Positions 37,156-48,365 of a DNA stretch of 64,000 nucleotides are shown piece by piece. The notes beneath the pieces were generated by a model. The model saw only the letters and a list, made by a program, of their open reading frames with translations, was not told the origin of the DNA and made no database searches. The position numbers and the translations under genes were made by a program. This DNA comes from Exophiala sp. HKRS030 (taxonomy: Eukaryota; Ascomycota; Eurotiomycetes; Chaetothyriales; Herpotrichiellaceae), in assembly GCA_023897205.1 (NCBI GenBank), contig JAHWDD010000002.1, positions 2,604,001 to 2,668,000 on the forward strand, given 5' to 3'. The number at the start of each line of letters is the position of its first letter. Positions within the stretch are counted from its first letter, which is position 1.

Positions 37156-39204
37156 GTTGGAAGTGGTCAAGATTTTTGATGTTGTTGAATGAGAGAATAA
37201 AGGTGGTCGCAGAATAGCGAGTCGCTTTCTCCGTGTCGTCTCGAGTCATGAGCGTGAAGGGACGAGCCACGTAACCTTATCAATGGACCCGGAGAGAGAG
37301 GATGATGCCCGAGGAGAACAACTGATGGAAAGGTTACCTGGAACACGAACCTTTTGTTCACTGGGAACCGCGTCTGGAATATCATCGGGAGTCAAATTTG
37401 GTCCTGGGGCGACCTGACAGTCTTTATGAAGCGGAAAAGAGAGTCGGCAAGATATTTGGGGCTGGAAGCACGAGACAGCGAGTGAGATGAAGATCAACCC
37501 CTGCTATGATTCGCAGGGCAATCTCTCGAGCGTGTAGAGTGACACTGTAAAGCCTAGAGTCGGTTCAGGCGTATTGTGGCTAAAAGACATGTCATGACTC
37601 GACGAGTCCATGTATGTTTTGAGCCCGTGGCAGAATCTGGGGAAAAAGTGACAATTGCTGCGGCTGGGATCCATTTCCTAGCATGCTTGGAATGATCTGC
37701 CTGCATGAAGCTAGAGCTGACCGGTGGAAAGCATGGAAGGGTCGCAGAAATGGATGCACACCAGGGAAGGGAAACTCAGGATCGGAGGGTGGATTGGAAG
37801 TCGCTCTGACCAGTAGAGACTCCCTTGTCTCTCCATTGACCTTGGCCCATGTGCATCGCGCTATAGCCGTCAAGGAGCGAAACGACCAGGCAATTAGCTC
37901 CTTGAATTGATATCACGCCAATAATAGTGAGGGTGAGTCTAAACCCTCGTCAGTGTGTATGCAAATCCTGCTACAGTAATAGATAGCGAGTTACGGAGTA
38001 CGAGTAGACAGCCGCCTTCTCCTTGCCTTGCCTCGATTGTGTGGGGCCTGCATGTTTTCGGACACATTTTCGGCAGCTGTTGGCCTCGTGCTCTGGACGG
38101 TAAAGTAGACTATACTTGACCCTCCTCCTCCACCAGATCGCTGGGGTTTGAGATTGTGCAGGTAACTATCGGTATAGGCACGACTTCGGGCATTTCGACA
38201 ATGTTGAACGAAGCGTCTCAAAGCCCCCAAAAGCAAAGTCCGGCCCCCCCTTTGATCTCCCGAACATCTGCCACCGGCAAAGCCCGTCGCCAGGCCATGC
38301 CGTCGGCTAACATGTGGCATCAAGTACCTAGAGCCACCACTACCACCACCTATGAAGCCATCAAAAGTAGATTGGGGCAGACAATCACCCTACGAGCGAA
38401 CGCAAGAGAGACACCACTACTTCCAAAATGTCCCACAAACACAACCACCTCAGCATTGTGGCTACGTATTCGGATCCTGTTGACTGGCCAATGATGCAAG
38501 TTGCAAGGGTGACTCGTAGTATACCATGGCTGCTGAGGCTTCCGTTCGTCCTAAGCCAAAACACCCCCCTGCTCTTGCATAGACATGGATAACAGGCTTT
38601 TTCCAGAATCAAATTATCCGCAAGGCAACCCATCCCAAGGGCTTAACAATTCCTCCGACAAACGAATCTCACTCATAACAGGGCTGTTTCGGCTTCTACA
38701 ATTCCAAAAAGGAGGGTTCCAAGCAGGGAATGAACAGTAACGGAACACTTCATCAGTTACAACATATTCATGGACCTCGTACATGCTCTGGCACAGACCC
38801 AAGCCAAGTGACAGAGTAGTGAGATGACTCTCGAAGGAGAAAAGATATATCCCGGTGTGAAGCTATGAGGTCCCAAAGAGACACACCGACATTCTACCGG
38901 TGCGCCTGGCGTTTCAACTACCGGCCGGATCATCATCATCATCATGCGCTGGCGGCTTCCTTTTCACCCTTGTTGCATCGATCTAGCTATTCTTAAAGAT
39001 TTCTAGAATATATGCTTCTGCCTGGATGCATTGATTGTCGATACGTGGCACTTTCCCCGGCTGGTGTCAGCCTTTCGCCGTCTGGTTGGCGATGTCGTGA
39101 TAGCGCATGCAACATGGTACTTGTCTGAGCCTTGGATGCTGATGGAACTCACCTTCTGCCACTGGGAATTGCCCGCCAGGCATTCATGACATCGACGTTA
39201 TAGC
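37156..39204. other. Gene-free stretch
   Basis: Two kilobases between the regulator start and the beta-mannosidase end. Short frames, including a 110-codon minus frame at 37991-38323, have biased composition and no known features. One ACGGAGTA copy lies at 37993. A TCA-type trinucleotide repeat lies at 38930-38946. Confidence 0.5.
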
Positions 39205-41892
39205 CTAGTCTGCATGTGTGCCTTGCTCGCCAGCCCCCAAGTATGTCCAGGTCAAGGGAGGATCGCCATCCCTGAGACCTCTTACTTTGACAATCTGCTT
39301 ATCGTTGGGAACCACATCGATAGCACTGTCGCTGAGATGGCATCCTTCCCGCTCTTCGAAGACAAGACATTTGACAGGCCTCTCTGCTGTAACATGCATT
39401 TCGTCACCAACAAGGTCGACTTTGACATTGCGCTCCGGGAACTGTAGATACTTGAGTGGTTGCGGCCAATCTGTATCGCGACCCACTAGTTTCCCATTGA
39501 CCCAAATCCGTGCAGCAAGTATGTGGGGTTCCTGGTGCACATTGTCGATATGTCCGTCAGAGACATGTGTTGTACCGTTGGGCGCGATGCGAATGCCCTG
39601 CATTGTAATCTTGGGTTTGATCTCCCGGCCCGTTCGAACTGAGACAAACTTAACCTCCACGTCTGCGGCGATTTCTTCTTGGTGAGAACTGACCACCCAC
39701 AATTCCCAGGCCTGGGTCTGGGGCTCTCGAGCATGTGTTACACTCCAGTCATGGTGGGCACGGCGGATCCCTACCGCCACGGGGGCCAGGACACGCGCCA
39801 TAGCATAATAAGCAGGCTTCCTTCTGAGATAGTAATCGACGATCGACCAGCTCGTTGTCGGCCAGCAGTCATTGAGTTGCCAGACCAGTGCTCCACCACA
39901 GTGTCGTCCATCACCCCATTGCTTGCGCCACCCCCGATAACCAAACATCAGAGCTTCACATTGGATGAGCTGAGTCAGGTGAATGTAAGCCTCCAAGTCG
40001 GTACAAGTCCTCACGTTCTCAACCAGATACGTGGCTATCCGTCGCTCATGTCCATCAGCTTTGTTGTGAAAATCGAGGACGTGACTTTGAGGATACAGAT
40101 CTTCATCCTTCTCTACAAAGCTTTTGATCGTCGCAATGTGAGGAAATGCCTCCATGCCGAACTCGGAGTTGAAGCGTCCACCTAGTGAATCAAAGATCTG
40201 GTATTTTTCCTGCTTACCATGCCATACATTCCACTGGTGCATGTCTCCAACTGTCGGATCAAAGCTTTTCTTCCCATGGCTCCACGGAGAACCAGGCCAG
40301 TATGGGATCCAAGGAGCCTCAGCTTTGGAGAGCCGAGGTAACAGTGACTCATAGATGTATCGAGCCGGGAAGTCTGATTTGAGCCAGTTCTTCTCGTCCT
40401 TGTCATCATAATCATACGTCAAATTGAGTTGCTCCTGAACCTGGTAGTCTTCGTTGTTGCCCGCAAATATTGCCAGGCAGGGGTGGTGTCGAAGTCGTCG
40501 AACATTGGCGATAACCTCTGCCTCGATGGATTCGAGAATGGCAGGAAAGCAAGGATAATTTCCACAAGCAAACATGTAATCTTGCCAAACCATTATTCCT
40601 AATTCGTCGCATGCATCGTAGAATGAGTCGTCTTCATAGATACCACCGCCCCAAACCCTAGGTCCACCGTCAGCATAGACCTCACCAGTATCTGACAAGG
40701 TACAGTGGCACTGCGATCATGAGCTTACCTGATCATCTTCTGATTGGCGGGAACCATTAGCTCGATCCATGCCCTGTATCTCTCGGGCGTTACGTTGGTG
40801 AGGAAGCTATCAGTCGGTATCCAACAGGAGCCACCGCAGAAGATATCTACACCATTGACTCTGAAGTAAAATGATTTGCCATGAGCATCGTCGTCCTGTA
40901 CTAGTTCGATCTTCCGCAGGCCGACTCTTCGAGATGTCGTATGAAGTGGCATACCCTCAGTAGCAATTGTGACAGTCACTGTATATAGTGGTTGCTTTCC
41001 GTAGCCGTTTGGCATCCACAACTCCGGACTCGGAATGGGAAGTTTGATTGAAGCTTTCCCATCTTGGTCCGCTACACAGTGGCTGGCTGATACCACCTTA
41101 CCATCAAGAAGTATGTTGAATTGAGCCAGCAATTGAGGAGGTGTGCTAGAATCTCTTTCGATCTCTGCTGTTGCATGAACTGTCGCAAGTTGGTAGTCGT
41201 CCGAAATGTTGATGTCGAGTTTGAGGTCTGAGACTCTCGCATGGTACATCTCAATTCGTACCGGCTTCCATATACCGGCACAGATCAAGATCGGACCCCA
41301 ATCCCAGCCCCAGTGGCACTGAGCTTTTCGCACTGCTAAGCGATCAGGTGGATCATTGAAACAAAGGAATCTATGCTCGGGATGCTGGGCGCGGATTTCT
41401 CTGGCTTTGAGAAATGCGGAATCGAACTCGATTTCTAGATCGTTGTCGGATCTTGCTTGGATCGCTTCGGTAACATCTATGCGATGTGGCAAGAACATGT
41501 TATCACTCTCCAGGATGAGTTTCCCGTTGAGCCTGACATGAGCGAACGTGTCGAGACCGTCAAAGGCCAGAACAACTTTCGTCTTAGGCGACACATCTGG
41601 TCTAGCAATGGTAGTGCGGTATGTCCAAGATTTTTGCCCTACCCATTCGGCTTTGGTCTCATTGAAACCTATGAAGGGGTTCTCCAACCTAGAGGTAGCA
41701 TATCGATCAGCGTCAGTAGAAAGCCTTTCAATAATACACACACCTTCCGCAGTCGAGGAGGTCCTGGTGTACAGTGGATGGAATTTTCTTGACCGGATTC
41801 CATGCATTGTCTCCGATATCATCAGTTTGCTTGAACGACCATCCAGTGGACAGGTCAATCACTTCCATGATGGATGGAGTATTCGGTGGCAT
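39205..41892 (-). CDS. Beta-mannosidase, glycoside hydrolase family 2
   Basis: The enzyme removes terminal beta-1,4-linked mannose from manno-oligosaccharides. Three exons (41892-41744, 41688-40729, 40657-39205) give 853 residues, the usual size for the mndB-type fungal enzyme. There is no signal peptide, so it should act in the cytosol. The N-terminal sugar-binding domain is followed by the immunoglobulin-like domain and the catalytic barrel. The barrel contains CHWGWDWGP, WGGGIYEDDSFYDACDELGI, the acid/base Glu in GNNED and the nucleophile Glu in NSEFGMEAFP. The upstream ATG at 41892 was chosen because it gives the family start DLSTGWSFKQ. It has no obvious functional partner nearby. Confidence 0.93.
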
Positions 41893-42924
41893 CGAGATAT
41901 CGCCCATCCTTTATTGCGTCGTGGTGAGAAGAGGAAAAGAAAGGGGATTTTGTGAAAGAACCCTTCCCACACACCGACCGACTTTGAGGGGGGAATCCTT
42001 GTTACAAGATACAATTTCAGGCAGGATCACCTCTAGATTTTGTGCGAAGCAGCGTTGACGCCGCGTTAGGCACGACCTAGGTATATATGGCGTTCTCAGG
42101 TCAGTAAGCCACTTCCGGATAGAGATTGACTACGACGAGTCTTCGCTTCAGGGATCAACCGGAAGATGGCGAAAGAAGGCATAGAGAGGTATCTCGAGAG
42201 GCTTGACGTTCTCTGGACGGCGCAAGAGCCCAATCAAAGCGACGGTTGAACTGCGTTTTCCTGAAATACATCGGAGGCACAAACTGCCGACGCTGAACAG
42301 GAATCGCCTGTCGCTTCTACCCGGAGTCTTGCCGTTTCTTCGGCTTTGACCATCATTTCTTCCCGTGGCAATTCTAGATAAACGTCTAACCCAAGCTGCG
42401 ATTTACCTCCCACTACACTCTGGCCTTTGTGCCTTTCTAGAGACACATCTCCCCGGACTCTTTTCAACAGATACGCGACCCGGCAGTGTTCCGATGAGAT
42501 CCAAAGTACGGAGTATCAATCCCTGCAACCCGAAATTCGCCTCCCGCTACTTGCGCGGTTCCAGTGATGCGATTGTCTCCCTCCATCTCCTTCCAGCTGC
42601 AAGATCCCCCGCATCCTCTTTTGCTGTCCGTAGACAAGTCCCTAAGCAGTAGCCCTGAGAGGCAGGAATATTCATGTTATACACGAAGAGCGTAAAAGCT
42701 TGGGACATACGGATTACAGCTGTGTGGAATGGCCTGAACAAGAGAATGGCGTTTCTCGAGTATCGTGACGGTGCTATCATACCCATCTACGACTCGATAA
42801 GCAAAGCCTGGTCTCATGCCATGTCAGAGCAATATTCGTCCAGATTGTCCAGGTTCGCAGCAACCTATTCTGATCACAAGCTCCTGACCAGAGCGTGACA
42901 TTGACACTGTGCATGTGCAGTGTA
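41893..42924. other. Gene-free stretch
   Basis: About 1 kb upstream of the beta-mannosidase gene and downstream of the DUF427 gene. One ACGGAGTA copy lies at 42508. No gene is visible. Confidence 0.5.
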
Positions 42925-43476
42925 TCACCAGCCCCATGTACCTGGGCCACCCTTCATAGGACCTTCCAATTCACTAGTCACCCATCCACCATAATAGTCA
43001 CCTGTATCAAAGGTTAGGTCAAAGGTCAAGAGTGAAGTCGGGTGTGGACAAGCCGAATCACCTTCTTGAGGTGTCACTTTCTCATCGTCCACGAAACATT
43101 CCCATGGGACATCATTGGCATAGAATGACAGATACCCCTTGATGTCCTTGAATGCCGGCGTGGGCGATTCGTAGCTCCATACTTTACCCTTAACTGTCTC
43201 GCCCGTGGATTGGTTGGTGACATCCCAATATGTGGCCCGACCCTTCCACTCACACAGCGAGGCTCTCCCTGGTGCCTGGCTGAGCTTGAAATCATGCAAG
43301 ATTGAGTCTCGCGGAAGATAGTATGTCGGTGGGTGTGTTGTTTCCAAGACCCAGAAAGAAGATCGGGTGTCAGCAAGAGTCTGACCACTCCATCGTATCA
43401 GTAGGTGTCGAGGAATCTGCTCCAGCAAGGGTGGTCGTGGGAAGTTCTGCACATTCAGTTTAGGTCTGGCCGACAT
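42925..43476 (-). CDS. DUF427 domain protein
   Basis: A 183-residue protein starting MSARPKLNVQNFPRPP at the ATG at 43476. The core matches DUF427: WSGQTLADT, then YYLPRDSI, CEWKGRATYWDV and YANDVPWECFVDDEKV. A second, shorter part carries GDYYGGWVTSELEGPMKGGPGTWGW, common in fungal members. Upstream, CTTTGCAG before 43495 could be an acceptor for a 5' exon, so the start is not certain. The family function is unknown. Confidence 0.85.
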   Translation of the reverse strand: MSARPKLNVQNFPRPPLLEQIPRHLLIRWSGQTLADTRSSFWVLETTHPPTYYLPRDSILHDFKLSQAPGRASLCEWKGRATYWDVTNQSTGETVKGKVWSYESPTPAFKDIKGYLSFYANDVPWECFVDDEKVTPQEGDSACPHPTSLLTFDLTFDTGDYYGGWVTSELEGPMKGGPGTWGW

Positions 43477-43784
43477 TGTATTACCATGAGAAAAAGTAGA
43501 CTGCAAAGCATTATCATAAGGTAGGTAAATATACAGAGGAAGAAGACATGGTGTATTCTTACTATTGTATACGTGTTTGATGACGCTGAGAACCTTGGAG
43601 AGTCCGGGGAAGATCGGCTTTTCTCCGGTATCGAACTTGTAGAGAACATACGTAGCTTACCAAGCTTCAACCTTTCCAGCTATCGCGATTCGTTCTCTCT
43701 CTCCCTCTCAACCCGTATATTTCTTCTTCGGCGACCAGGGAACCGGGTCGAGAATCAGCAGCAACACCACACCGCCACCAGACA
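43477..43784. promoter_or_regulatory. Divergent promoter region
   Basis: These 308 bases separate the starts of the DUF427 gene (minus) and the YeeE-type transporter gene (plus). Both promoters must lie here. No specific site was recognised. Confidence 0.5.
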
Positions 43785-44783
43785 ATGGCGTCGCTCGCAC
43801 TCAGCGCCGCTTCTGGCGCCATCTTCGGATCTGCATTGACCGCGTCTGGGGTTTACTCTCCTTCGGTCATTGTTTCTCAGATGGGACTTTCGAATTTCCA
43901 CATGCTCAAGTCCTTTCTCGCGGCCAGCGCGTGCAGCGCACTCATTGTGGTCGGCGCCAATCGCTCCGGCTATGCGCGACTAGCACCTCGAACAGACTCG
44001 TCGTATGGTTGGTTCATGAGATATGACGCCAACGTCGTCGGCGGTCTGCTCCAAGGTATCGGGATGACCTTGACCGGTGCATGTCCCGGCACGGTTTTGG
44101 TGCAGATGGCCCTAGGCATCCAGTCCGCCTGGCGCGTCGCAGTGGGCGGTGTCCTCGGCGGGATCGTGTTTGCGAAAATTGGAGATGCTCTCAACCAGCA
44201 ACGCCAGCAGACCACTCCGGCAGCAGCGACAGACAAGGGAACGGCGTCACATACCGTCCAGGAAAAGACGGGCTTTTCTACGACATCCGTCGTCTTCATC
44301 TACGAAGCTCTGTGTGTCCTGATGATAATAGCGGCGAATCATCTTGCGCCGCCTGCACAAAACCACTGGCTGAATCCGATCCTGGGTGGGTTTCTCATCG
44401 GTGTCGCTCAAGCCACTTCGGTTCTCTTCACGCGAAAGACTCTCGGTGTGTCGACCGCCTATCTGGACATCGGCAGGTACTTTTGGAGCATCTTGGAAGG
44501 CAAGGCGGGCCCGGGCTTATCCAATGTCATCTTCGCCGGTGGTATCATGGCAGGGTCCAAGATCATTTCTCAGTACGTCCCAATCAGTGCAGACAGTGGC
44601 CCTGGGACGAGTCCAGCTGCGGCCCTAGCCGGCGGCTTTGCCATGATATTTGGTGCCAGGCTGGCCGGGGGTTGTACCAGTGGACACGGCATCAGTGGAA
44701 TGGCGACGATGAGCTTCAGTAGCTTCATTACCGTCGCGTCCATGTTCGGAGGCGGTATCGCTGCAGCTTTCCTGATACGATGA
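43785..44783 (+). CDS. YeeE/YedE-family sulfur-compound transporter
   Basis: An intronless 332-residue membrane protein with about nine hydrophobic segments, matching the Sulf_transp (PF04143) family. The characteristic half-repeat motifs GACPGT (near residue 105) and GGCTSGHG (near residue 298) each hold a Cys. In bacterial YeeE these relay thiosulfate across the membrane. The third, N-terminal Cys of the bacterial protein has no clear equivalent. Fungal members are uncommon and probably of bacterial origin, by inference. It is divergent from the DUF427 gene over 308 bp. Confidence 0.85.
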   Translation: MASLALSAASGAIFGSALTASGVYSPSVIVSQMGLSNFHMLKSFLAASACSALIVVGANRSGYARLAPRTDSSYGWFMRYDANVVGGLLQGIGMTLTGACPGTVLVQMALGIQSAWRVAVGGVLGGIVFAKIGDALNQQRQQTTPAAATDKGTASHTVQEKTGFSTTSVVFIYEALCVLMIIAANHLAPPAQNHWLNPILGGFLIGVAQATSVLFTRKTLGVSTAYLDIGRYFWSILEGKAGPGLSNVIFAGGIMAGSKIISQYVPISADSGPGTSPAAALAGGFAMIFGARLAGGCTSGHGISGMATMSFSSFITVASMFGGGIAAAFLIR

Positions 44784-45482
44784 AATTTTCCAAGCCATCC
44801 ATCCAAAGATCTACCCGGCCATACAACGACCTATACGCAAAAATGGTCTATAATTGAATCGCACAGACTACAAAGAAATTCTTTTGGCTTTGTCTCACAT
44901 TCATGCTTTGTGGTCCGCCAACAGTCATCGCGGTCTCGCGTTCACCGGGCGCCTCCATAATGGACAACTGCCTGAACCATGAAGAAATTTCACTTTACAA
45001 AAACCCACCCCTGCCTGCTGCCTGCCTGCCTGCCTATATTGCTCGGTCTGGATTTTTACCTTACAATACACAATACTCTTCTACAACTACTTGGTGCTCT
45101 ATTCCAGCTTCAATTCCAGCAAAGCACACATTATCAACCACCATCACGTTCAAGTTCTTCTGCAGAGTCCTCTGCTACCGTCATGTCATACCTGAGACTG
45201 ATCCCCGATGAGCACAAGGAGGCCAACATTTTGATCTCCGATACAGCTCAATCCACTTCCAAGGACCGATCTTCAACACCAACTTCTGAGGGTTCAAGCA
45301 CAAGCTCGTCTCGATTGTTGAACAGCACCGCAGCCTTTCTCGTCTTGACACCGTGCATCGGAAAAAAGCACAATGCAACAGTCGGAACCCAAGATGCGGA
45401 AGTACCCCAACCAAAATCGGATGTTAAATTGTAAGAAGACAATCAGTCGGTCCTCCGCCTTGTGTCAGATGTCAATAAATCA
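44784..45482. other. Gene-poor intergenic stretch
   Basis: It carries a TGCC-type simple repeat near 45010-45035 and the possible small gene at 45183. Otherwise nothing is recognisable. Confidence 0.5.
45183..45434 (+). CDS. Possible small hypothetical protein
   Basis: An 83-codon frame from ATG to stop, beginning MSYLRLIPDEHKEANIL. It is Ser/Thr-rich in the middle and has no signal peptide or known domain. Support is weak: only length, an ATG and its place in an otherwise gene-free gap. It could be chance. Confidence 0.25.
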   Translation: MSYLRLIPDEHKEANILISDTAQSTSKDRSSTPTSEGSSTSSSRLLNSTAAFLVLTPCIGKKHNATVGTQDAEVPQPKSDVKL

Positions 45483-46313
45483 TCACTGAGCGATACCAAC
45501 ACCACCATCAACCTCGACCACGCTCCCATTCATAAACCTACTCCCGTCACTGAAAAGAAACACCACGACATCAGCAACCTCATCCGGCGTGCCTGTACGT
45601 TTCAGACCGATATCCCTCGCGAGCTCCTGCACCCTCTCCGGTCCCGCACGGAATGCGACGTTCGTGGGCGTTTCGACTATCCCCGGCGCCACGACGTTCA
45701 CCCTGATCCCCTTCTCCCCGAGTTCCAATGCCATACACTTTGAAAACCCAATCACCCCGTACTTGGTCGCACAGTACACGGCGAACCCGGCCGTCGGGTA
45801 CAAACCACAAACCGAAGAGACGTTGACGAAAGACCCGCCACGGCGCATGTGGGGGATGCATGCCCTCGTCATGGCGAAAGTCCCTTTCAGGTTCGTGTCC
45901 ATCAGCTTCGACCAGTACTCGTCGGTTATGTCTTCCGTGGGGAGGTTAGTTGGATTGATACCTGCGCAGTTAAAGACGTGGTCTATACGTCCATTGTACC
46001 GGTGTACGACCGAGGCGACAAAGGTGTCGACGGATTTTGTAGATCTGACATCTACAATTTCGGTCATGTGGTTTTGTTTTTGTTGTTGTCGTTGTTGTTC
46101 AGAGTGTGGGTTGTTGTCAGGACTTGCAGAGACAGAAGCAGAGTCGGCGGCGGCATCTTGACACAATTCTAGTGTTGTTTTCAACCCTTCTGAATCAATG
46201 TCCGACAATGCTAGATTTGCTCCAGCCGAAGCTAGGCGGATGGATGTTGCCCTTCCGATTCCACTACCTGCTCCGCATATGACGACTACGTGGTCTGTAA
46301 AAGGTGCCATCAT
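45483..46313 (-). CDS. Short-chain dehydrogenase/reductase
   Basis: An intronless 276-residue classical SDR. The cofactor motif GAGSGIG is near residue 15, NCAG near 120, NVSSVCG gives the catalytic Ser and YCATK the Tyr-x3-Lys pair. The C-terminal GSVVEVDGG is the usual SDR ending. A 30-residue Gln/Ser-rich insertion (about residues 55-80) between beta-3 and beta-4 is absent from most relatives. Closest overall to 3-oxoacyl-ACP reductase-like or 2,5-dichloro-diol-type dehydrogenases; the substrate is unknown. Confidence 0.9.
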   Translation of the reverse strand: MMAPFTDHVVVICGAGSGIGRATSIRLASAGANLALSDIDSEGLKTTLELCQDAAADSASVSASPDNNPHSEQQRQQQKQNHMTEIVDVRSTKSVDTFVASVVHRYNGRIDHVFNCAGINPTNLPTEDITDEYWSKLMDTNLKGTFAMTRACIPHMRRGGSFVNVSSVCGLYPTAGFAVYCATKYGVIGFSKCMALELGEKGIRVNVVAPGIVETPTNVAFRAGPERVQELARDIGLKRTGTPDEVADVVVFLFSDGSRFMNGSVVEVDGGVGIAQ

Positions 46314-46858
46314 GAATGCTAGAGTGTTGTGTGGTCACAAATAGTATGAAAGAAAGTCTTTCGTAAGCCAAAAAACAGAAGAAAAAAGAACGTCTCTTGT
46401 CGAGTACTGCGTAATAAAAGAATATGGAATAGTCCGTGAGGGTTTTCTGTCCGCCATAGAGGGCCGAACACCATTGACTGTACTCGTCGTCAACACAGCG
46501 TCGATGAAATCCGTATGTTTGTGCAAATCGGGCATCTCCATGATTATTATATTGGTATCATACAGACATGACACTTGTCTCTCCGATATCTTTGTAATCA
46601 AGGTATCCAGTGTCAACTGCTAGCAATGGCCACAAACTCCAAATTTTTCCAATATAGATTATCAAATTCGACCTCATGTCAGGTAAAAAAAGCCCAAATA
46701 AGTTGAGTGAGATATAGAACGAAAAACCCATGTTCCAAATCTATCCCCCCCCTTTGCACCACACCAAGTCTCAGGCCTGTCTGTATGTGCCTTACTAGTA
46801 TCCTCGCGTAGAGTGAACCGCGTCATACAAGACGACTGACCACGCATCAACCACCACC
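46314..46858. other. Intergenic stretch
   Basis: These 545 bases include the promoter side of the dehydrogenase and the 3' side of the CFEM gene. No gene is visible. Confidence 0.5.
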
Positions 46859-47596
46859 TCAAAACAGAGCGACGGCGCCGGCGACACCAACCACTGCGGC
46901 GAGGACTCCCTGACCAAACTTCACCTCCACCGCAGCGCCAGTGTACGTTGCCGGTGCCGAGCCAGGAGCGGTAGGTGCCATTCCCGTGGTGGTGGTGCAG
47001 GACGTGTTCCACATGGTCGTCCAGGTGGTGGGGACAGTCGACACTGAGGCCGTGATCGTGGCACTCGCAGTGTCCACGGGTACGCTCGTGGTCGACGTCT
47101 CGGTCGTGGGCACAGTGGTGGTCGAAACACCACCTACAACCGCGCCGTCGGTGGGGGCGTTGTATGAGTCGCTTGCCGTCGGAGCGTCGGCACCCAGGCC
47201 TTTGCCGCAAATGGTCTGACCAAACGCCACGGCAGCTACGTATATGGTCAGTATCTGAGCCCCTGCAAGAATGCGACGAGCAATATTTACCTTGGACGTC
47301 GCCCGTAGAGCAGGACTGTAGGATGGTGGTGGTGATGGCTTCCTGGAATGCTTTCGAATTGCAGATGCAAGTCGTGTCACTCAGAGAGCAACCAGACGAG
47401 CCCAATGCCGCAGCTGCTGCATCTCTCTGTTGGCTCAGGAGGTGTGGTCAGACCAATCGTTTCTAGGCGTAAAAGTCGTCAAAGGAGGACTACTTACAGC
47501 ACAAGGTGGAAGACCGCTCAATTGGCTCGAATCGACTTGGGGGATGGCCAGGGCCAGCTTGGTGGCCAATGCCACAAGGTAGACTGCGTAGTGCAT
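46859..47596 (-). CDS. CFEM-domain GPI-anchored cell-surface protein
   Basis: Three exons start at the ATG at 47596 and give about 200 residues. The signal peptide MHYAVYLVALATKLALA is followed by the CFEM core LPPCARDAAAAALGSSGCSLSD, then TTCICNS, LQSC and TICGKG. The Asp in SLSDTTC corresponds to the axial heme ligand of Candida CFEM proteins. Only six of the usual eight cysteines are present: the second is Ala (CARDA), and the one before LQSC is missing. A Thr/Ser-rich stalk and a hydrophobic C-terminus (VLAAVVGVAGAVALF) indicate a GPI anchor. CFEM proteins bind or relay heme and iron, or act at the host-cell surface. It diverges from a ferric reductase gene across 769 bp, which favours an iron role. 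Confidence 0.85.
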
Positions 47597-48365
47597 CTTG
47601 ATAGGTAGTCACTGAATTGTTATGGTAAGACGTAGGTGGCACGCGGACAGCACAACAGAACGCAGGGAGTGTGTAGAAACCAGAGAGCAAACCGAAGAGT
47701 ATATCGACGGTGAGTGATAAATAGATATCAACAAAGAAGAAAAAGACGGCGATGGCCCATAACAAAGAATGTGAAAAGGGTTCCCACCGCACATAGTTGT
47801 TGTGCCAGTGGTCTTCAGGAGCAACAAGTATGTTGATGGTATCAGTGCTCTGGAATGTGGCCCAGATCAATCAAGCCAAGGTGGTGTACCCTTGCAGCCT
47901 CTCTGAACACACACATAGTAGTAGCTCATAATGACAACTTGATAGGTCTTTGTAATACGAGAGAGGAGAGACGATTCGGCCACAGCAGAGATGAATGGAC
48001 AAAGAAACTCGAGGACGAGCTGCATGCGTATGCTTTTGTCCAGGGCCATGATGACGGAGTGCAAGGGCCAGAGATTCTCGACCAAAGCATCAATGGTCAT
48101 GGTAGCTTACAGAGCCTAAGAACCCATACTAGACGGTCATGTTCATGACTGGGATTCCGACACAAGTCGTGGCAGATGTGAAAGTCTTGAAGATGTTGTC
48201 GTGTGGTTGTTTTGCCGAGTCTCGGCACATTCGACCGATATCGCTCATTATCCAAAAGCGACTGAAAACTCGGATCTTATCAGATAATCAGCATCAACTT
48301 TGATCATCTCGTCATTCCCCCATCCAGGCATCTTCTTCTTATACGACGTCCAGTCAGTCCTGTCC
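47597..48365. promoter_or_regulatory. Divergent promoter region of CFEM and ferric reductase genes
   Basis: These 769 bases separate the two start codons and must contain both promoters. GATA sequences occur at 47715 and 47723-47729 and as a composite site at 48279. No gene lies between. Confidence 0.55.
48279..48287 (+). promoter_or_regulatory. Candidate SreA-type iron-responsive GATA site
   Basis: The sequence ATCAGATAA matches the ATCWGATAA core bound by the fungal iron repressors SreA, Sre1 and Urbs1. It lies 79 bp upstream of the reductase start codon. The neighbouring bases extend it to an inverted GATA arrangement, TTATCAGATAA. Binding is inferred from the match and from the iron-related neighbours. 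Confidence 0.55.

Noticed and set aside
37991..38323. 110-codon minus-strand frame
   Set aside because: Low-complexity, basic composition and no recognisable start context or domain.
48300..48365. Upstream extension of the ferric reductase frame
   Set aside because: The frame is open but begins with TTG; the first ATG is at 48366 and gives a sound N-terminus.
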